Shown here: one piece after another, positions 55,262 to 63,527 of the stretch
How the letters are laid out: each line of letters starts with the position of its first letter
How positions within the stretch are numbered: the stretch's first letter is position 1
From: Cohnella hashimotonis
GTDB lineage: Bacteria > Bacillota > Bacilli > Paenibacillales > Paenibacillaceae
Assembly (NCBI RefSeq): GCF_030014955.1
Contig: NZ_JAGRPV010000001.1
Span: 2,604,001 to 2,668,000 of the forward strand
Length of the DNA stretch: 64,000 nucleotides
Direction: 5' to 3'
Notes under the pieces: generated by a model
What the model was told of the DNA's origin: nothing
Database searches by the model: none
Seen by the model: the letters and a program-made list of their open reading frames with translations, nothing else
Made by a program: the position numbers and the translations under genes

Positions 55262-56240
55262 CGGGATTCCCTCCTTCGAAGTAACGATGATAAATCTCGT
55301 CGAGCCCGTAGCGCAGCGGGCGCAAGCCGAGGAGCGAGGCGCCGCTGCCGACGACGGCCGCGGCCAGCTCTGCGGCGATGTCGTCCGTGCCGGTTACGCG
55401 TACGGTGACGAAGCCGTCCGACCGGTCCGCCGCGCTTAAGGCGTCCGTCTCTTGCAGGTCGACGGCTGTCACGCGCTCGAGTCCGCGCAGCGCGGATTCG
55501 ACGCCTTCGGACCAGCCGCCGACGTCCAGCTCGACGGCATAAGACGAGCTGCCGTCGAGCAGCTGCGACAAGGCGGCAAGGTCGCCTGACGCGATGAGCC
55601 GGCCGCCGACGAACAAGCCGACACGGTCGCAAATCTGCTGCACCTGGTGTAGATGGTGCGAGGACAGCAGCACGGTCAGTCCCTCGTCGCGGCTGAGCTC
55701 CCGAATGAGCGCGAGCAGCTCGCGCACGCCCTCGGGGTCGATCCCGAGCGTCGGCTCGTCAAGAATGACGACTTCGGGCCGCTTGATGAGCACGTCGGCG
55801 AGGCCGAGGCGTTGGCGCATGCCTCTGGAGTAAGCGCCCGTTTTTTTGCCGGCCGCGGCGCCGAGCCCTACTTTATCCAGCAGCTCGGTCGCTCTTCGCC
55901 TGGCTTCTGCTTCGGGCACCCGATTCAGCATGGCTGTATACATCAGGTTGTCGAGACCGGTCCGATCCTCGTAGAAGCCGATGTCGTCGGGCATATATCC
56001 GACTCTGCGCTTCACCTCGATCGGATTGCGCGTGGCATCGATGCCGCATACGGTCGCCTGCCCGCTCGTCGGCTCGGCGAGCCCGAGCATCATGAGAATG
56101 GTCGTCGTCTTGCCTGCGCCGTTCGGCCCGAGCAGTCCGAATATCTCCCCTCTGCGAATGGACAGATCCAGCTCGGATACGGCGGTGAATTCGCCGTAAC
56201 GCTTAGTCAGGCGGCTAAGTTCGATTACCGTTTCGTCCAT
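55245..56240 (-). CDS. ABC transporter ATP-binding protein
   Basis: The 331-residue ATPase has Walker [11 protein letters not shown], signature YSRGMRQRL, Walker [11 protein letters not shown] and the H-loop SSHHLHQ. A C-terminal domain of about 100 residues (from about 230) is the DUF4162-like part seen in CcmA/DrrA-type ATPases for ABC-2 permeases. It lies 3 bases after the NEW3 gene and overlaps the permease gene. Confidence 0.93.
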   Translation of the reverse strand: MDETVIELSRLTKRYGEFTAVSELDLSIRRGEIFGLLGPNGAGKTTTILMMLGLAEPTSGQATVCGIDATRNPIEVKRRVGYMPDDIGFYEDRTGLDNLMYTAMLNRVPEAEARRRATELLDKVGLGAAAGKKTGAYSRGMRQRLGLADVLIKRPEVVILDEPTLGIDPEGVRELLALIRELSRDEGLTVLLSSHHLHQVQQICDRVGLFVGGRLIASGDLAALSQLLDGSSSYAVELDVGGWSEGVESALRGLERVTAVDLQETDALSAADRSDGFVTVRVTGTDDIAAELAAAVVGSGASLLGLRPLRYGLDEIYHRYFEGGNPVGQLH

Positions 56241-56243
56241 GGC

Positions 56244-57404
56244 TTAACGCCTCCCGTACTTGCGGAACAGCCAATAGACGCCGGCCAGCACGACGAGGAT
56301 GATGAGCACGCCGATCCAGCCCCACAGCACCGAGGTTTTGACCGTCACGCGGATGGCGGCGTCCGCCGATTTCTCGGCTGCCTGCGCGGTCAACCCGACG
56401 ACATAGTCGCCGGAGAGCGATTTGTCCGAGCTGTGGATCGTGGCCGTGACCGGTACGGATTCGCCCGCTTTAATCGAGGGGATCGTCTTCGGCTCGAATG
56501 TGACTTCCCAATCGGTCGGCGCGGTATTCGTGAGGTTGACGTTCGTCAGCTCGGCCGTGCCCGTGTTTTTCACGGCAAGCTCCAGCGTCCGCTTCCCGCC
56601 GGCCGTGACGTTCGCGCTGAGCACCTGATTACTCGTCGACAGATCGATGCCGTAGGTGCCGGTAATGACAGCTTCCATCGTCACGCTGGCCGAAGTGCTG
56701 CTGTTGGCCGCATGGACGGGAATTTTGTACGTTTGGGCTTCGGCTTTTTCGGACGGCGTCAGCGTCAGCGTAATCGACGAGGTCGCGTTCGGCTCGATAT
56801 CGACGGCCGTCACGTTGTTGCCTCCGGAGCTGAACCGCGCGTCCCAGCCGGCGGGCGGCTCCGCGGTGAGCGCGTACTGCTGCTTGCTGGCGGTCCGGTT
56901 CGCGAGCGTCAGGTTGTAGGTGAACGTGGAGTCGCTGTGGCCTTCCATGTTCGGCTGCTCGGCGCTAAGCTCCGTCTTGTAGGTGCCCTGCTCGGTGACG
57001 TTGATCTTGAGCGTCAGGCTGCCGAATGCGCCCGCGTTCAGCTGGAGCGCGTAGCTGCCCTTCGCGACTTCGAACGGCACGAGCACGCTTAACGATGCCG
57101 TCTGCGACTCGTGCGGCTTGACAGCGACCTCGGAGATCGGATGGCCGCCTGCGGTCAGATCGGTCTTCCAGTCCTTGGACGGAGGCGTAAAGCTGAGCGT
57201 CGCGGTCTGAATGCCGTCGCCGTCGTTGATCAGATCGACATCGTACGCGATCGATTCTCCCGGCGCGGCGGAGAGGCTGACATAAGGCGTGTACAGCTTG
57301 GCGGTTCCTGCGGCCGACACGGGCGCGGAGAGCCCGATTAAGCCGAGCGCCATCATCAGTATGGTCGCGCAGCTTGCCCATCTTCCGAATCTTGGTTTGA
57401 ACAT
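56244..57404 (-). CDS. Exported membrane-anchored NEW3-repeat protein
   Basis: I chose ATG 57404, because a TTG at 57413 is only 2 bases from the GGGAGGT site. The 386-residue protein has a signal peptide (about 1-32, ending SAAG), about three beta-sandwich NEW3 (COG1470-type) repeats, each with a pattern like TLSFTPPSKDWKTDL, LTAEPPAGWDARF and LTNTAPTDWEVTF, and a C-terminal membrane helix (about 356-378) with a basic tail FRKYGRR. It leads the ABC-2 operon and is probably its outside-facing partner. No enzyme motif is visible; function is not known to me. Confidence 0.85.
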   Translation of the reverse strand: MFKPRFGRWASCATILMMALGLIGLSAPVSAAGTAKLYTPYVSLSAAPGESIAYDVDLINDGDGIQTATLSFTPPSKDWKTDLTAGGHPISEVAVKPHESQTASLSVLVPFEVAKGSYALQLNAGAFGSLTLKINVTEQGTYKTELSAEQPNMEGHSDSTFTYNLTLANRTASKQQYALTAEPPAGWDARFSSGGNNVTAVDIEPNATSSITLTLTPSEKAEAQTYKIPVHAANSSTSASVTMEAVITGTYGIDLSTSNQVLSANVTAGGKRTLELAVKNTGTAELTNVNLTNTAPTDWEVTFEPKTIPSIKAGESVPVTATIHSSDKSLSGDYVVGLTAQAAEKSADAAIRVTVKTSVLWGWIGVLIILVVLAGVYWLFRKYGRR

Positions 57405-57613
57405 GACGATCAAGACCTCCCGGTAATATATTTTTCACCTGGAGTACGCGGGAAAAAGCGGCCCGGATTTAATATTAGGCCGATTTTTCACATAAAAAAA
57501 CGCTTAAAGCAAGCTTAAAATCAGATAAAAATCGCGCTTGCACAGTACGCGAACCGACCAAGATCTGCTATGAATATAGTAAAAACGATGACCGACGGAG
57601 GGGAACGAGCGAC

Positions 57614-58216
57614 ATGAACGGGACTTCGGCGGAGGCTGTCCTGGAGATGGCCGAATGGCTGAAAAAAATGGAAGAGGGCGATCCGCGGGCGTTCGAGAAA
57701 CTGTACGAACAGGCCGTGCCTCACCTGCTGCCCTTGGCTTGCCAGCTGCTCGCGGACCGGATGGAGGCGGAGGACGTCGTCCATGACGTGCTCCTTGGCG
57801 TCATTCGGGATCCCGGCCGCTACGACGCTTCCCGCGGATCCGCGCAAGCCTGGCTCGCGGTACAGGTGAAGAGCAGATGCCTCGATCGGCTTCGCAAGCG
57901 CAGCCGGACGGTGCTGCGCGGCGAGACCGAGGACGCGACCGCCATGTCCGCCCCGAGCGCGCAGCCGGAGACGGCGGTGCTGGCGCGCATGGAACGCGAG
58001 GCGGTGCGCAGCGCGCTCCGCCAGCTGCCGGGCGTGCAGCGCGAGGCGTTGGCGGCTGCGTATTATACGCCGCGCAGCCATAAGGAGCTGGCCGATGCCT
58101 GGCATGTGCCGCTAGGCACGGTCAAATCTCGCGTGCGCTATGGCTTGGGTCATCTGCGCAAGGCGCTCGACCGCATGGGCTGGGGCGCCGGGGCAGGAGG
58201 CGGCGGTCATGAGTGA
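57614..58216 (+). CDS. ECF-type RNA polymerase sigma factor
   Basis: The 200-residue protein has sigma region 2 (DPRAFEKLYEQAV, DRMEAEDVVHDVLLGV, ARG-type SRGSAQAWLAVQVKSRCLDRLRKR) and region 4 (LPGVQREALAAAYYTPRSHKELADAWHVPLGTVKSRVRYGLGHLRKAL). GGAGGGG precedes the ATG. The next gene overlaps by 8 bases and encodes its anti-sigma factor. It is divergent from the NEW3-ABC operon across a 209-base gap, so that operon is a candidate target. Confidence 0.94.
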   Translation: MNGTSAEAVLEMAEWLKKMEEGDPRAFEKLYEQAVPHLLPLACQLLADRMEAEDVVHDVLLGVIRDPGRYDASRGSAQAWLAVQVKSRCLDRLRKRSRTVLRGETEDATAMSAPSAQPETAVLARMEREAVRSALRQLPGVQREALAAAYYTPRSHKELADAWHVPLGTVKSRVRYGLGHLRKALDRMGWGAGAGGGGHE

Positions 58217-59042
58217 ACGCTCGTGCGGCGTTCCGGAGGAGCGCTGGATCGACCTGCTCGCCGGCAGACTGCACGCCCGGGACGCGGAGGCGCTTTTGGC
58301 GCATAAGCAGGAATGTCGCGCTTGCGGTGACATATTCGCGCAGTGGGCGGAGCTCATTGAAAGCCATCCCGGCTCTGCGCCTCGGCTTCGGGCAGCTGCG
58401 GTTGATTTCACCCGGCAGCCCGGCGATGAATGGGCGTTGTCGGCGGGACGGCGACGCAGCTTGCTGATGCGCGCAGGCGCTTACGCTTTTGCGAGACGCG
58501 CAACGCGCGCGATGCTTGCCGCAGCGAGACGGCCGGCGCTTGCTGCGGCTTGCGGACTCGGTGCGAGCGTCGCCGTCGCGCTTGTGCTGCTCTACTCGTT
58601 CGCGCGCGACAACGGTCAGAACGCAGGTCGCGAATTAAGCCCGGCAGGCTATGCGCGGCTGCACGAGCCTGATAGCGTAACGATGCTAAGCGAGCCGGAT
58701 ACGGTCAAATACGAAGCCGGGGATCGCCGTTCCGCTGGAAAAGAGGGTGGCCTGATTGCAGGAGCGAAGGAAACGCTGTGGCTGAATATGCGAACGCATG
58801 AGCTTTTTTTGCTGATGGAAGGACTTCTGCCCTCTGCTCGTACCGACGTCCAGGCATGGGCCAGCTCCGGCCCCGAGAGCTCGAATCTCGGATTGCTGAG
58901 CTTCCATGACAGCCGCGCGCATCTGTACGCAACGAACGTACGCCCGGAGGAATGGGAGTCCGTGCTGCTCACGATCGAGCCTAAAGGCGGCAGCCCGACC
59001 CCGACGAAGCCGGAAACCGCATCGATCCGGATTCGCGAATGA
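58209..59042 (+). CDS. Zinc-motif, RskA-like membrane anti-sigma factor
   Basis: ATG 58209 follows AGGAGG and overlaps the sigma gene (ATGAGTGA); longer frames upstream are shadows. The 277-residue protein has the N-terminal anti-sigma helix bundle with the zinc motif H-x3-C-x2-C at His32-Cys36-Cys39, one membrane helix at about 109-132, and an extracytoplasmic RskA-like domain at about 165-270 (WLNMRTHELFLLMEGLLP...VLLTIEPKGGSPTPT). It should hold the sigma factor inactive at the membrane until an outside signal arrives. The zinc motif and RskA-like outer domain together are notable. Confidence 0.88.
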   Translation: MSERSCGVPEERWIDLLAGRLHARDAEALLAHKQECRACGDIFAQWAELIESHPGSAPRLRAAAVDFTRQPGDEWALSAGRRRSLLMRAGAYAFARRATRAMLAAARRPALAAACGLGASVAVALVLLYSFARDNGQNAGRELSPAGYARLHEPDSVTMLSEPDTVKYEAGDRRSAGKEGGLIAGAKETLWLNMRTHELFLLMEGLLPSARTDVQAWASSGPESSNLGLLSFHDSRAHLYATNVRPEEWESVLLTIEPKGGSPTPTKPETASIRIRE

Positions 59043-59084
59043 CCGGAATGAGACTTCGAAAAAGGAACGGTTCGACAGGCGGCG

Positions 59085-60266
59085 TCATGCTTGATAGGGT
59101 CTGTCCGTCTGCGCCTGTCGGCGGCCGAAGACGCCGCTCGCCGCGAAGACGGCAAGCGAGAGCGCGAGACTGGCCGATGCGAACCATCCGAGCGGCATGT
59201 ATCCGCCGAGCTCGACGTAGAGCAGACCGGCGACCCAAGCTCCGAGCGTGTTCGCGCCGTTCATGGTCGCGTTGGCGAGGCTCGAGATCGTGCCTCGAAG
59301 CGCAGGGTCGAGCGAAGTGAGCGCGCCCATCACGATCGGGAAAAGGACGCCGAGCACGGCGAAGATGATAAAGTAACAAAATGTTGCTTGGGGTAGCTGC
59401 GGGAATCGGGGAAGCACAGCATACAACACGATGAGCAGCGCCATGCCGGCGTAAACAGTGCCCGCCGCGCCGAATCGGCGGGATGCGGCCGCGCTGACCG
59501 TGCTGCCGAGCATATTGCCCAACCCCAGGAACAGCATCGCGATGCCGATCTGCCCGACGGTCAGTCCGAAGCGGTCGGACAGCCACTTGCCTGCGAAGGC
59601 GAACGCGGCGCCCCCGCCCAAATGGAGAAGCAGGTAGGCGAGAAAGCCGCCGCGGGCCTTGGCGCTGCGAACCAGAGGTTGATAGCGGCTAAATATCGCA
59701 ATGCGACCGACCGCGGCCGCAGGCCTGATGTCCGGCAGCTGCCGGTAGGCGAGAACGGCAAGCGCGAGCGACGACGCGCCGATCGTCCAGAACGGTACCG
59801 GCCACCCACCGGTCGCAAGCCAGCTGCCGATCGGCACGCCGAACGCCTGGGAGGCGGCAAGCCCGGCATAGGCGACGCCCATCGTTTTGGCGATTCGGGC
59901 CGGGGGCATCACGGAGGGAATGGAGGCCCAAACTTGCGGCGCGGTGAATGCGGCACTGATGCCGGCAGCCAGGCGGAACAAGCACATCGTCCAAAAGCTG
60001 TCGGCGAAGCCGCAGAGGAAAGTCGACACAGAAAAAGCGAGGAGGCCGCAAGACAGGACGGTTCGCCTGTTCCAGCCGTCCGACAGCGGTCCGGCGATCA
60101 GGGCAAAGACGGCGGAGCCAAGCGTGTAGGCGCCTAGCATCCACCCGGCCAACGCGGTCCGGACGCCGAATTCGGCTTGCAGCTCGGGGAGCAGCGGTGA
60201 GATGAGGAACGTATCCGTTCCGATCATGAACATGACGAGGAAAAAAAGCAAAACATGCTTGAACAT
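59085..60266 (-). CDS. MFS transporter
   Basis: I chose ATG 60266 (MFKHVLLFFLVMFMIGTDTF), which follows GGGAGTG; the longer frame runs through the intergenic operator. The 393-residue protein has twelve membrane helices and the MFS motif GPLSDGWNRRTVL between helices 2 and 3, as in DHA1-type drug exporters. It faces the WYL-regulator gene across a region with an inverted repeat. Confidence 0.9.
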   Translation of the reverse strand: MFKHVLLFFLVMFMIGTDTFLISPLLPELQAEFGVRTALAGWMLGAYTLGSAVFALIAGPLSDGWNRRTVLSCGLLAFSVSTFLCGFADSFWTMCLFRLAAGISAAFTAPQVWASIPSVMPPARIAKTMGVAYAGLAASQAFGVPIGSWLATGGWPVPFWTIGASSLALAVLAYRQLPDIRPAAAVGRIAIFSRYQPLVRSAKARGGFLAYLLLHLGGGAAFAFAGKWLSDRFGLTVGQIGIAMLFLGLGNMLGSTVSAAASRRFGAAGTVYAGMALLIVLYAVLPRFPQLPQATFCYFIIFAVLGVLFPIVMGALTSLDPALRGTISSLANATMNGANTLGAWVAGLLYVELGGYMPLGWFASASLALSLAVFAASGVFGRRQAQTDRPYQA

Positions 60267-60322
60267 CGATGGATCACTCCCGTGGAAAGGTTGCTTGCGG
60301 TTCCCATCGTACGTCATAATGG

Positions 60323-60337
60323 TGACAACAATTGTCA
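60323..60337. promoter_or_regulatory. Operator candidate between MFS and WYL-regulator genes
   Basis: TGACAA - CAA - TTGTCA is a perfect 6-3-6 inverted repeat. A possible plus-strand promoter lies just upstream (TTGCTT at 60291, CATAAT at 60315, 18-base spacer), so the repeat would lie at the transcription start of the regulator gene. Confidence 0.6.
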
Positions 60338-60372
60338 TGAACCCGACAAGCTTTTCAGGGGAGGAATGCCGA

Positions 60373-61317
60373 ATGCCCAAATCCAAGCGGCTGATGGAGC
60401 TGATGATGACCGTAAACCGCAAGCGGCGGTTCAAGGTACAGGAGCTGGCCGACGAATTCGGCGTATCGAAGCGCACCATTCTGAGGGATCTGCAGGAGCT
60501 GAGCGAGCTTGGCGTGCCGCTCTATTCGGAGGTCGGCCCCCACGGCGGCTACCAGGTCGTGAGGGAACGCGTGCTGCCGCCGATCGCCTTTACCGAAGAA
60601 GAGGCGGTGGCGATGTTTTTCGCGGTGCATGCGCTTCGACACTACGCTTCGCTGCCGTTCGAAGCCGAATCGGCGTCGGCGCTGAACAAATTTTACCTTC
60701 ATATGCCTGGCGACGTCAGAGATCGAATCGACAGCATGAAGCATCGGGTCGACTTTGTTACGCCGGCACGCCGAGGCGATGCGCCGTGCCTCGCCGTGCT
60801 GCTCGATGCGGCCGTTCGGCAGCAGGTGCTGTCGATCGTCTATATATCCGGGGAGGAAGGGGAGCACGACAGACGGATTCAACCTGTCTGCATTTACGCT
60901 AACAACGGTCTTTGGTACTGTACGGCTTATTGCTTTCTTCGTTCGGGATTCCGCGTCTTTCGCTGCGACCGGATTCGCGAGGCCGCGCCGGATCCGACAG
61001 GCACGCCGCCGCGCGATCTGGGAGACTTGGCGCTTAACCGGCGGGAAGCGGCAGAACCGATCGCGCCCGTCCGGCTTCGAGCCGAGCTCAGCCGCGCGGG
61101 CGTGCAGCGCTGCGAGGCCGAGCTGTGGCTCGCGCCGATGCTGAACGTGCGGGAGGACGGCAGCGGCTCGATCGATCGGGACGTCCCAGGGAGCGAGCTT
61201 CCTTTTTACGCCGACTTCTTTCTGGGTCTGGGCCGAGAGGCGAGCGTCCAAGGGCCGGAGGCGCTTCGGGAAGCGATCCGCTGCAAGCTATCGGATTTGC
61301 TCGAGCGGTACAAATAA
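60373..61317 (+). CDS. HTH-WYL family transcriptional regulator (YafY-like)
   Basis: ATG 60373 follows GGGGAGGA. The 314-residue protein has an N-terminal winged helix (RLMELMMTVNRKRRFKVQEL, then GVSKRTILRDLQELSELGVP) and a WYL ligand-binding domain (QQVLSIVYISG, RRIQPVCIYANNGLWYCTAYC, FRVFRCDRI) with a C-terminal extension. Divergent from the MFS gene, which it probably controls. Confidence 0.9.
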   Translation: MPKSKRLMELMMTVNRKRRFKVQELADEFGVSKRTILRDLQELSELGVPLYSEVGPHGGYQVVRERVLPPIAFTEEEAVAMFFAVHALRHYASLPFEAESASALNKFYLHMPGDVRDRIDSMKHRVDFVTPARRGDAPCLAVLLDAAVRQQVLSIVYISGEEGEHDRRIQPVCIYANNGLWYCTAYCFLRSGFRVFRCDRIREAAPDPTGTPPRDLGDLALNRREAAEPIAPVRLRAELSRAGVQRCEAELWLAPMLNVREDGSGSIDRDVPGSELPFYADFFLGLGREASVQGPEALREAIRCKLSDLLERYK

Positions 61318-61348
61318 CGGGTCCTCCGACGAAGGACGCCTTGCTCCA

Positions 61349-61522
61349 TCATCGGTTTCTCAGGCCATCGAGACGAGATGCATGGAGCGTCATCTCCGGC
61401 AGCAAATCCTTCAGGCGGGCGTTCCCGCCTTTTTGCCGTTGCAGGGCGCGCAGCGCGCTTTTGATTTCCCAGGCTTTGCCCGTCCACCGGATCCGATCCG
61501 GCTCAGCGTAACGCTTTAGCAT
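61349..61522 (-). CDS. mciZ: Z-ring formation inhibitor MciZ
   Basis: The ATG at 61520-61522 follows GGGGGCG by 7 bases. The 57-residue product contains the diagnostic RIRWTGKAWEIKSALRALQR segment, matching the GKAWEI core of B. subtilis MciZ, which blocks FtsZ polymerisation in the sporulating mother cell. Here it is longer than the 40-residue Bacillus protein, with an extra C-terminal helix (RLKDLLPEMTLHASRL). Its place beside nudF is also that of B. subtilis. A weak sigma-E-like pair (GTCATCT and CATAGAT) lies about 80-110 bases upstream, which is only suggestive. Confidence 0.85.
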   Translation of the reverse strand: MLKRYAEPDRIRWTGKAWEIKSALRALQRQKGGNARLKDLLPEMTLHASRLDGLRNR

Positions 61523-61654
61523 AAGATCGCCCCCATCGAAATTCGCTGCCGGCGAAACGTGCCTTTCTTGCAATCGGCCGGACAAGCCTATATGGTTGAT
61601 CTATGCGCCGGCAAGCCGGCAGATGACATCAAAATACGAGCAGGGGGTTAATAA

Positions 61655-62239
61655 ATGAGTACCGAACGATCAAATACGAAGAACGACAAGCACCCTTTTT
61701 ACGAAGAAACCGTGTCCACGGATAAAAAGTTCGAAGGGAAAATCATTTCATTGCAGGTGGATACCGTTCGCCTGCCGGGAGGGGGGACGGCTACGCGGGA
61801 GATCGTAAAGCATCCGGGCGCCGTAGCTGTCATCGCGGTGCACGAAGGCAAGCTGCTGGTCGTGGATCAATTTCGCAAGCCGCTAGAGCGCATGCAGGTG
61901 GAGATTCCGGCGGGCAAGCTGGATGCCGGCGAGGAACCGGAACAAGCGGCTATCCGCGAGCTTGAGGAAGAAACGGGATTTAAGGCGCGCAGCATCCGTT
62001 TCGTGCGGACGTTCGCAACCTCGCCCGGTTTTGCGGATGAGCTGATCCATCTGTACTTCACGGACGACCTTGAAGCCGGTGAGCTTAACCCGGACGATGA
62101 CGAATTTTTAAACGGCGAGGCGCTGTCGCCCGAGCAGGCGGACGAATATATCGCCAGCGGCCGCATCTGCGACGCGAAAACGCTGCTCGCCGTGCTCGTA
62201 TGGCGGCATTGGCGGCAGACCGGAGAATTCGGGGCGTGA
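61655..62239 (+). CDS. nudF: ADP-ribose pyrophosphatase (Nudix)
   Basis: The 194-residue protein hydrolyses ADP-ribose to AMP and ribose 5-phosphate. The Nudix box is complete (GKLDAGEEPEQAAIRELEEETGF), and the preceding VEIPAGK and following PGFADELIHLY are typical of the ADPR group. GGGGG precedes the ATG. The stop overlaps the GTG start of the next gene. Confidence 0.95.
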   Translation: MSTERSNTKNDKHPFYEETVSTDKKFEGKIISLQVDTVRLPGGGTATREIVKHPGAVAVIAVHEGKLLVVDQFRKPLERMQVEIPAGKLDAGEEPEQAAIRELEEETGFKARSIRFVRTFATSPGFADELIHLYFTDDLEAGELNPDDDEFLNGEALSPEQADEYIASGRICDAKTLLAVLVWRHWRQTGEFGA

Positions 62240-63462
62240 GCGGACTTCGTCCGTGCTTCGCCGATATGCACGTGCACATCGGCAGCAGCGGGGACGGCAG
62301 GGCGGTGAAAATCAGCGCGAGCCGCAACCTGACCTTCCAGGCGATCGCCGAGGAAGCGTCCGAGCGCAAGGGGATCGGGCTGCTTGGCGTAATCGACTGC
62401 CATTCGCCTGCGGTGCAGGACGATATAGACCGCCTGCTGGAGACGGGCGAGATGACGGAGGTCTCCGGCGGCGGCATCCGCTACCGGGAGACGGTTATCG
62501 TGCCGGGCGCGGAAATCGAAGTCCGCGAGCCCGGCTGGGGCGGCGGCCCCTATCATTTGCTCGCTTATTTGCCGTCGCTGGCCGCCATGAAGGCATGGAC
62601 GGCGTGGATGTCGCCGCGAATGAAAAACGTGACGTTAAGCTCGCAGCGGATCCGCGCGACGGGCCGCGAGCTTCAGCGGGAGCTGCTCGATCGGGGAGGC
62701 CTGCTCGCGCCCGCTCACGTATTCACGCCGCATCGCGGCTTGCTCGGCTGCTCGGCGGACCGTCTGTCCGACCGGCTAGATCCGGACGGCATCGCGGCGA
62801 TCGAGCTCGGCCTCAGCGCGGACAGCGCGATGGCGGGCCGGCTGTCGCAGCTGGACAGATACCCGGTGCTGACGAACTCTGATGCGCATTCGACGGGGAT
62901 GATCGGGCGCGAATGCAATGAGCTGCTGATCGCCGAGCCGTCCTTCGCCGAATTCGCCGCCGCGCTCAGGGGACAAGACGGCAGGCAGATTACCGCGAAC
63001 CTGGGCCTGCATCCGAAGCTGGGCAAGTACCATGCCAGCTATTGTCCTTCCTGCCGCTCGCCGCTGCCGGCCGGCGCTGCCGACGAAGTTTGCCCTTCCT
63101 GCGGCAGTCCGCGTCTTGTGACAGGCGTCGACGTGCGAATCGCCAGGCTTGCGGACAGGGAATCGCCGGTCCAGCCGGCGGGCAGGCCGCCCTACAGGCA
63201 TCAGGTTCCGCTCGGCTTCTTCCCGGGCGTTGGACCCAAGATGAGAGAGCGGCTGCTTCGGGAGGTCGGTACGGAGATGGACATTCTTCACCGGATTGAC
63301 GGGGAGCGGATCGCGGCTGTGGCAGGTGAACGTATTGCCGAGGCTATCCTCGACGCGCGCGCAGGCCGATTGCAGTTGACCGCCGGAAGCGGCGGGACAT
63401 ACGGCCGCATCGGCGGACGGTCAGGTGCGCAAAACGGAGCGCGAACCGACGATCGCGAATAA
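62236..63462 (+). CDS. Endonuclease Q family DNA repair protein (PHP domain)
   Basis: Endonuclease Q nicks DNA 5' of deaminated bases such as uracil and hypoxanthine and at abasic sites; it was described in Thermococcales and found in some Bacilli. The GTG at 62236 (GTGA overlap with nudF) begins MSGLRPCFADMHVHIG. The PHP domain has metal ligands in DMHVHIG, GVIDCHS, LLAPAHVFTPH and NSDAHS; a zinc ribbon CPSC...CPSC is near residues 272-293; and a helix-hairpin-helix FFPGVGPKMRERLL follows. About 408 residues. Family call is good; activity here is inferred. Confidence 0.88.
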   Translation: MSGLRPCFADMHVHIGSSGDGRAVKISASRNLTFQAIAEEASERKGIGLLGVIDCHSPAVQDDIDRLLETGEMTEVSGGGIRYRETVIVPGAEIEVREPGWGGGPYHLLAYLPSLAAMKAWTAWMSPRMKNVTLSSQRIRATGRELQRELLDRGGLLAPAHVFTPHRGLLGCSADRLSDRLDPDGIAAIELGLSADSAMAGRLSQLDRYPVLTNSDAHSTGMIGRECNELLIAEPSFAEFAAALRGQDGRQITANLGLHPKLGKYHASYCPSCRSPLPAGAADEVCPSCGSPRLVTGVDVRIARLADRESPVQPAGRPPYRHQVPLGFFPGVGPKMRERLLREVGTEMDILHRIDGERIAAVAGERIAEAILDARAGRLQLTAGSGGTYGRIGGRSGAQNGARTDDRE

Positions 63463-63527
63463 CAGGAGCGCGAGCGGCATACGTATAGGCGTTGATACAA
63501 GCTTATGCGGCGGGAGGCGAGCGACCG

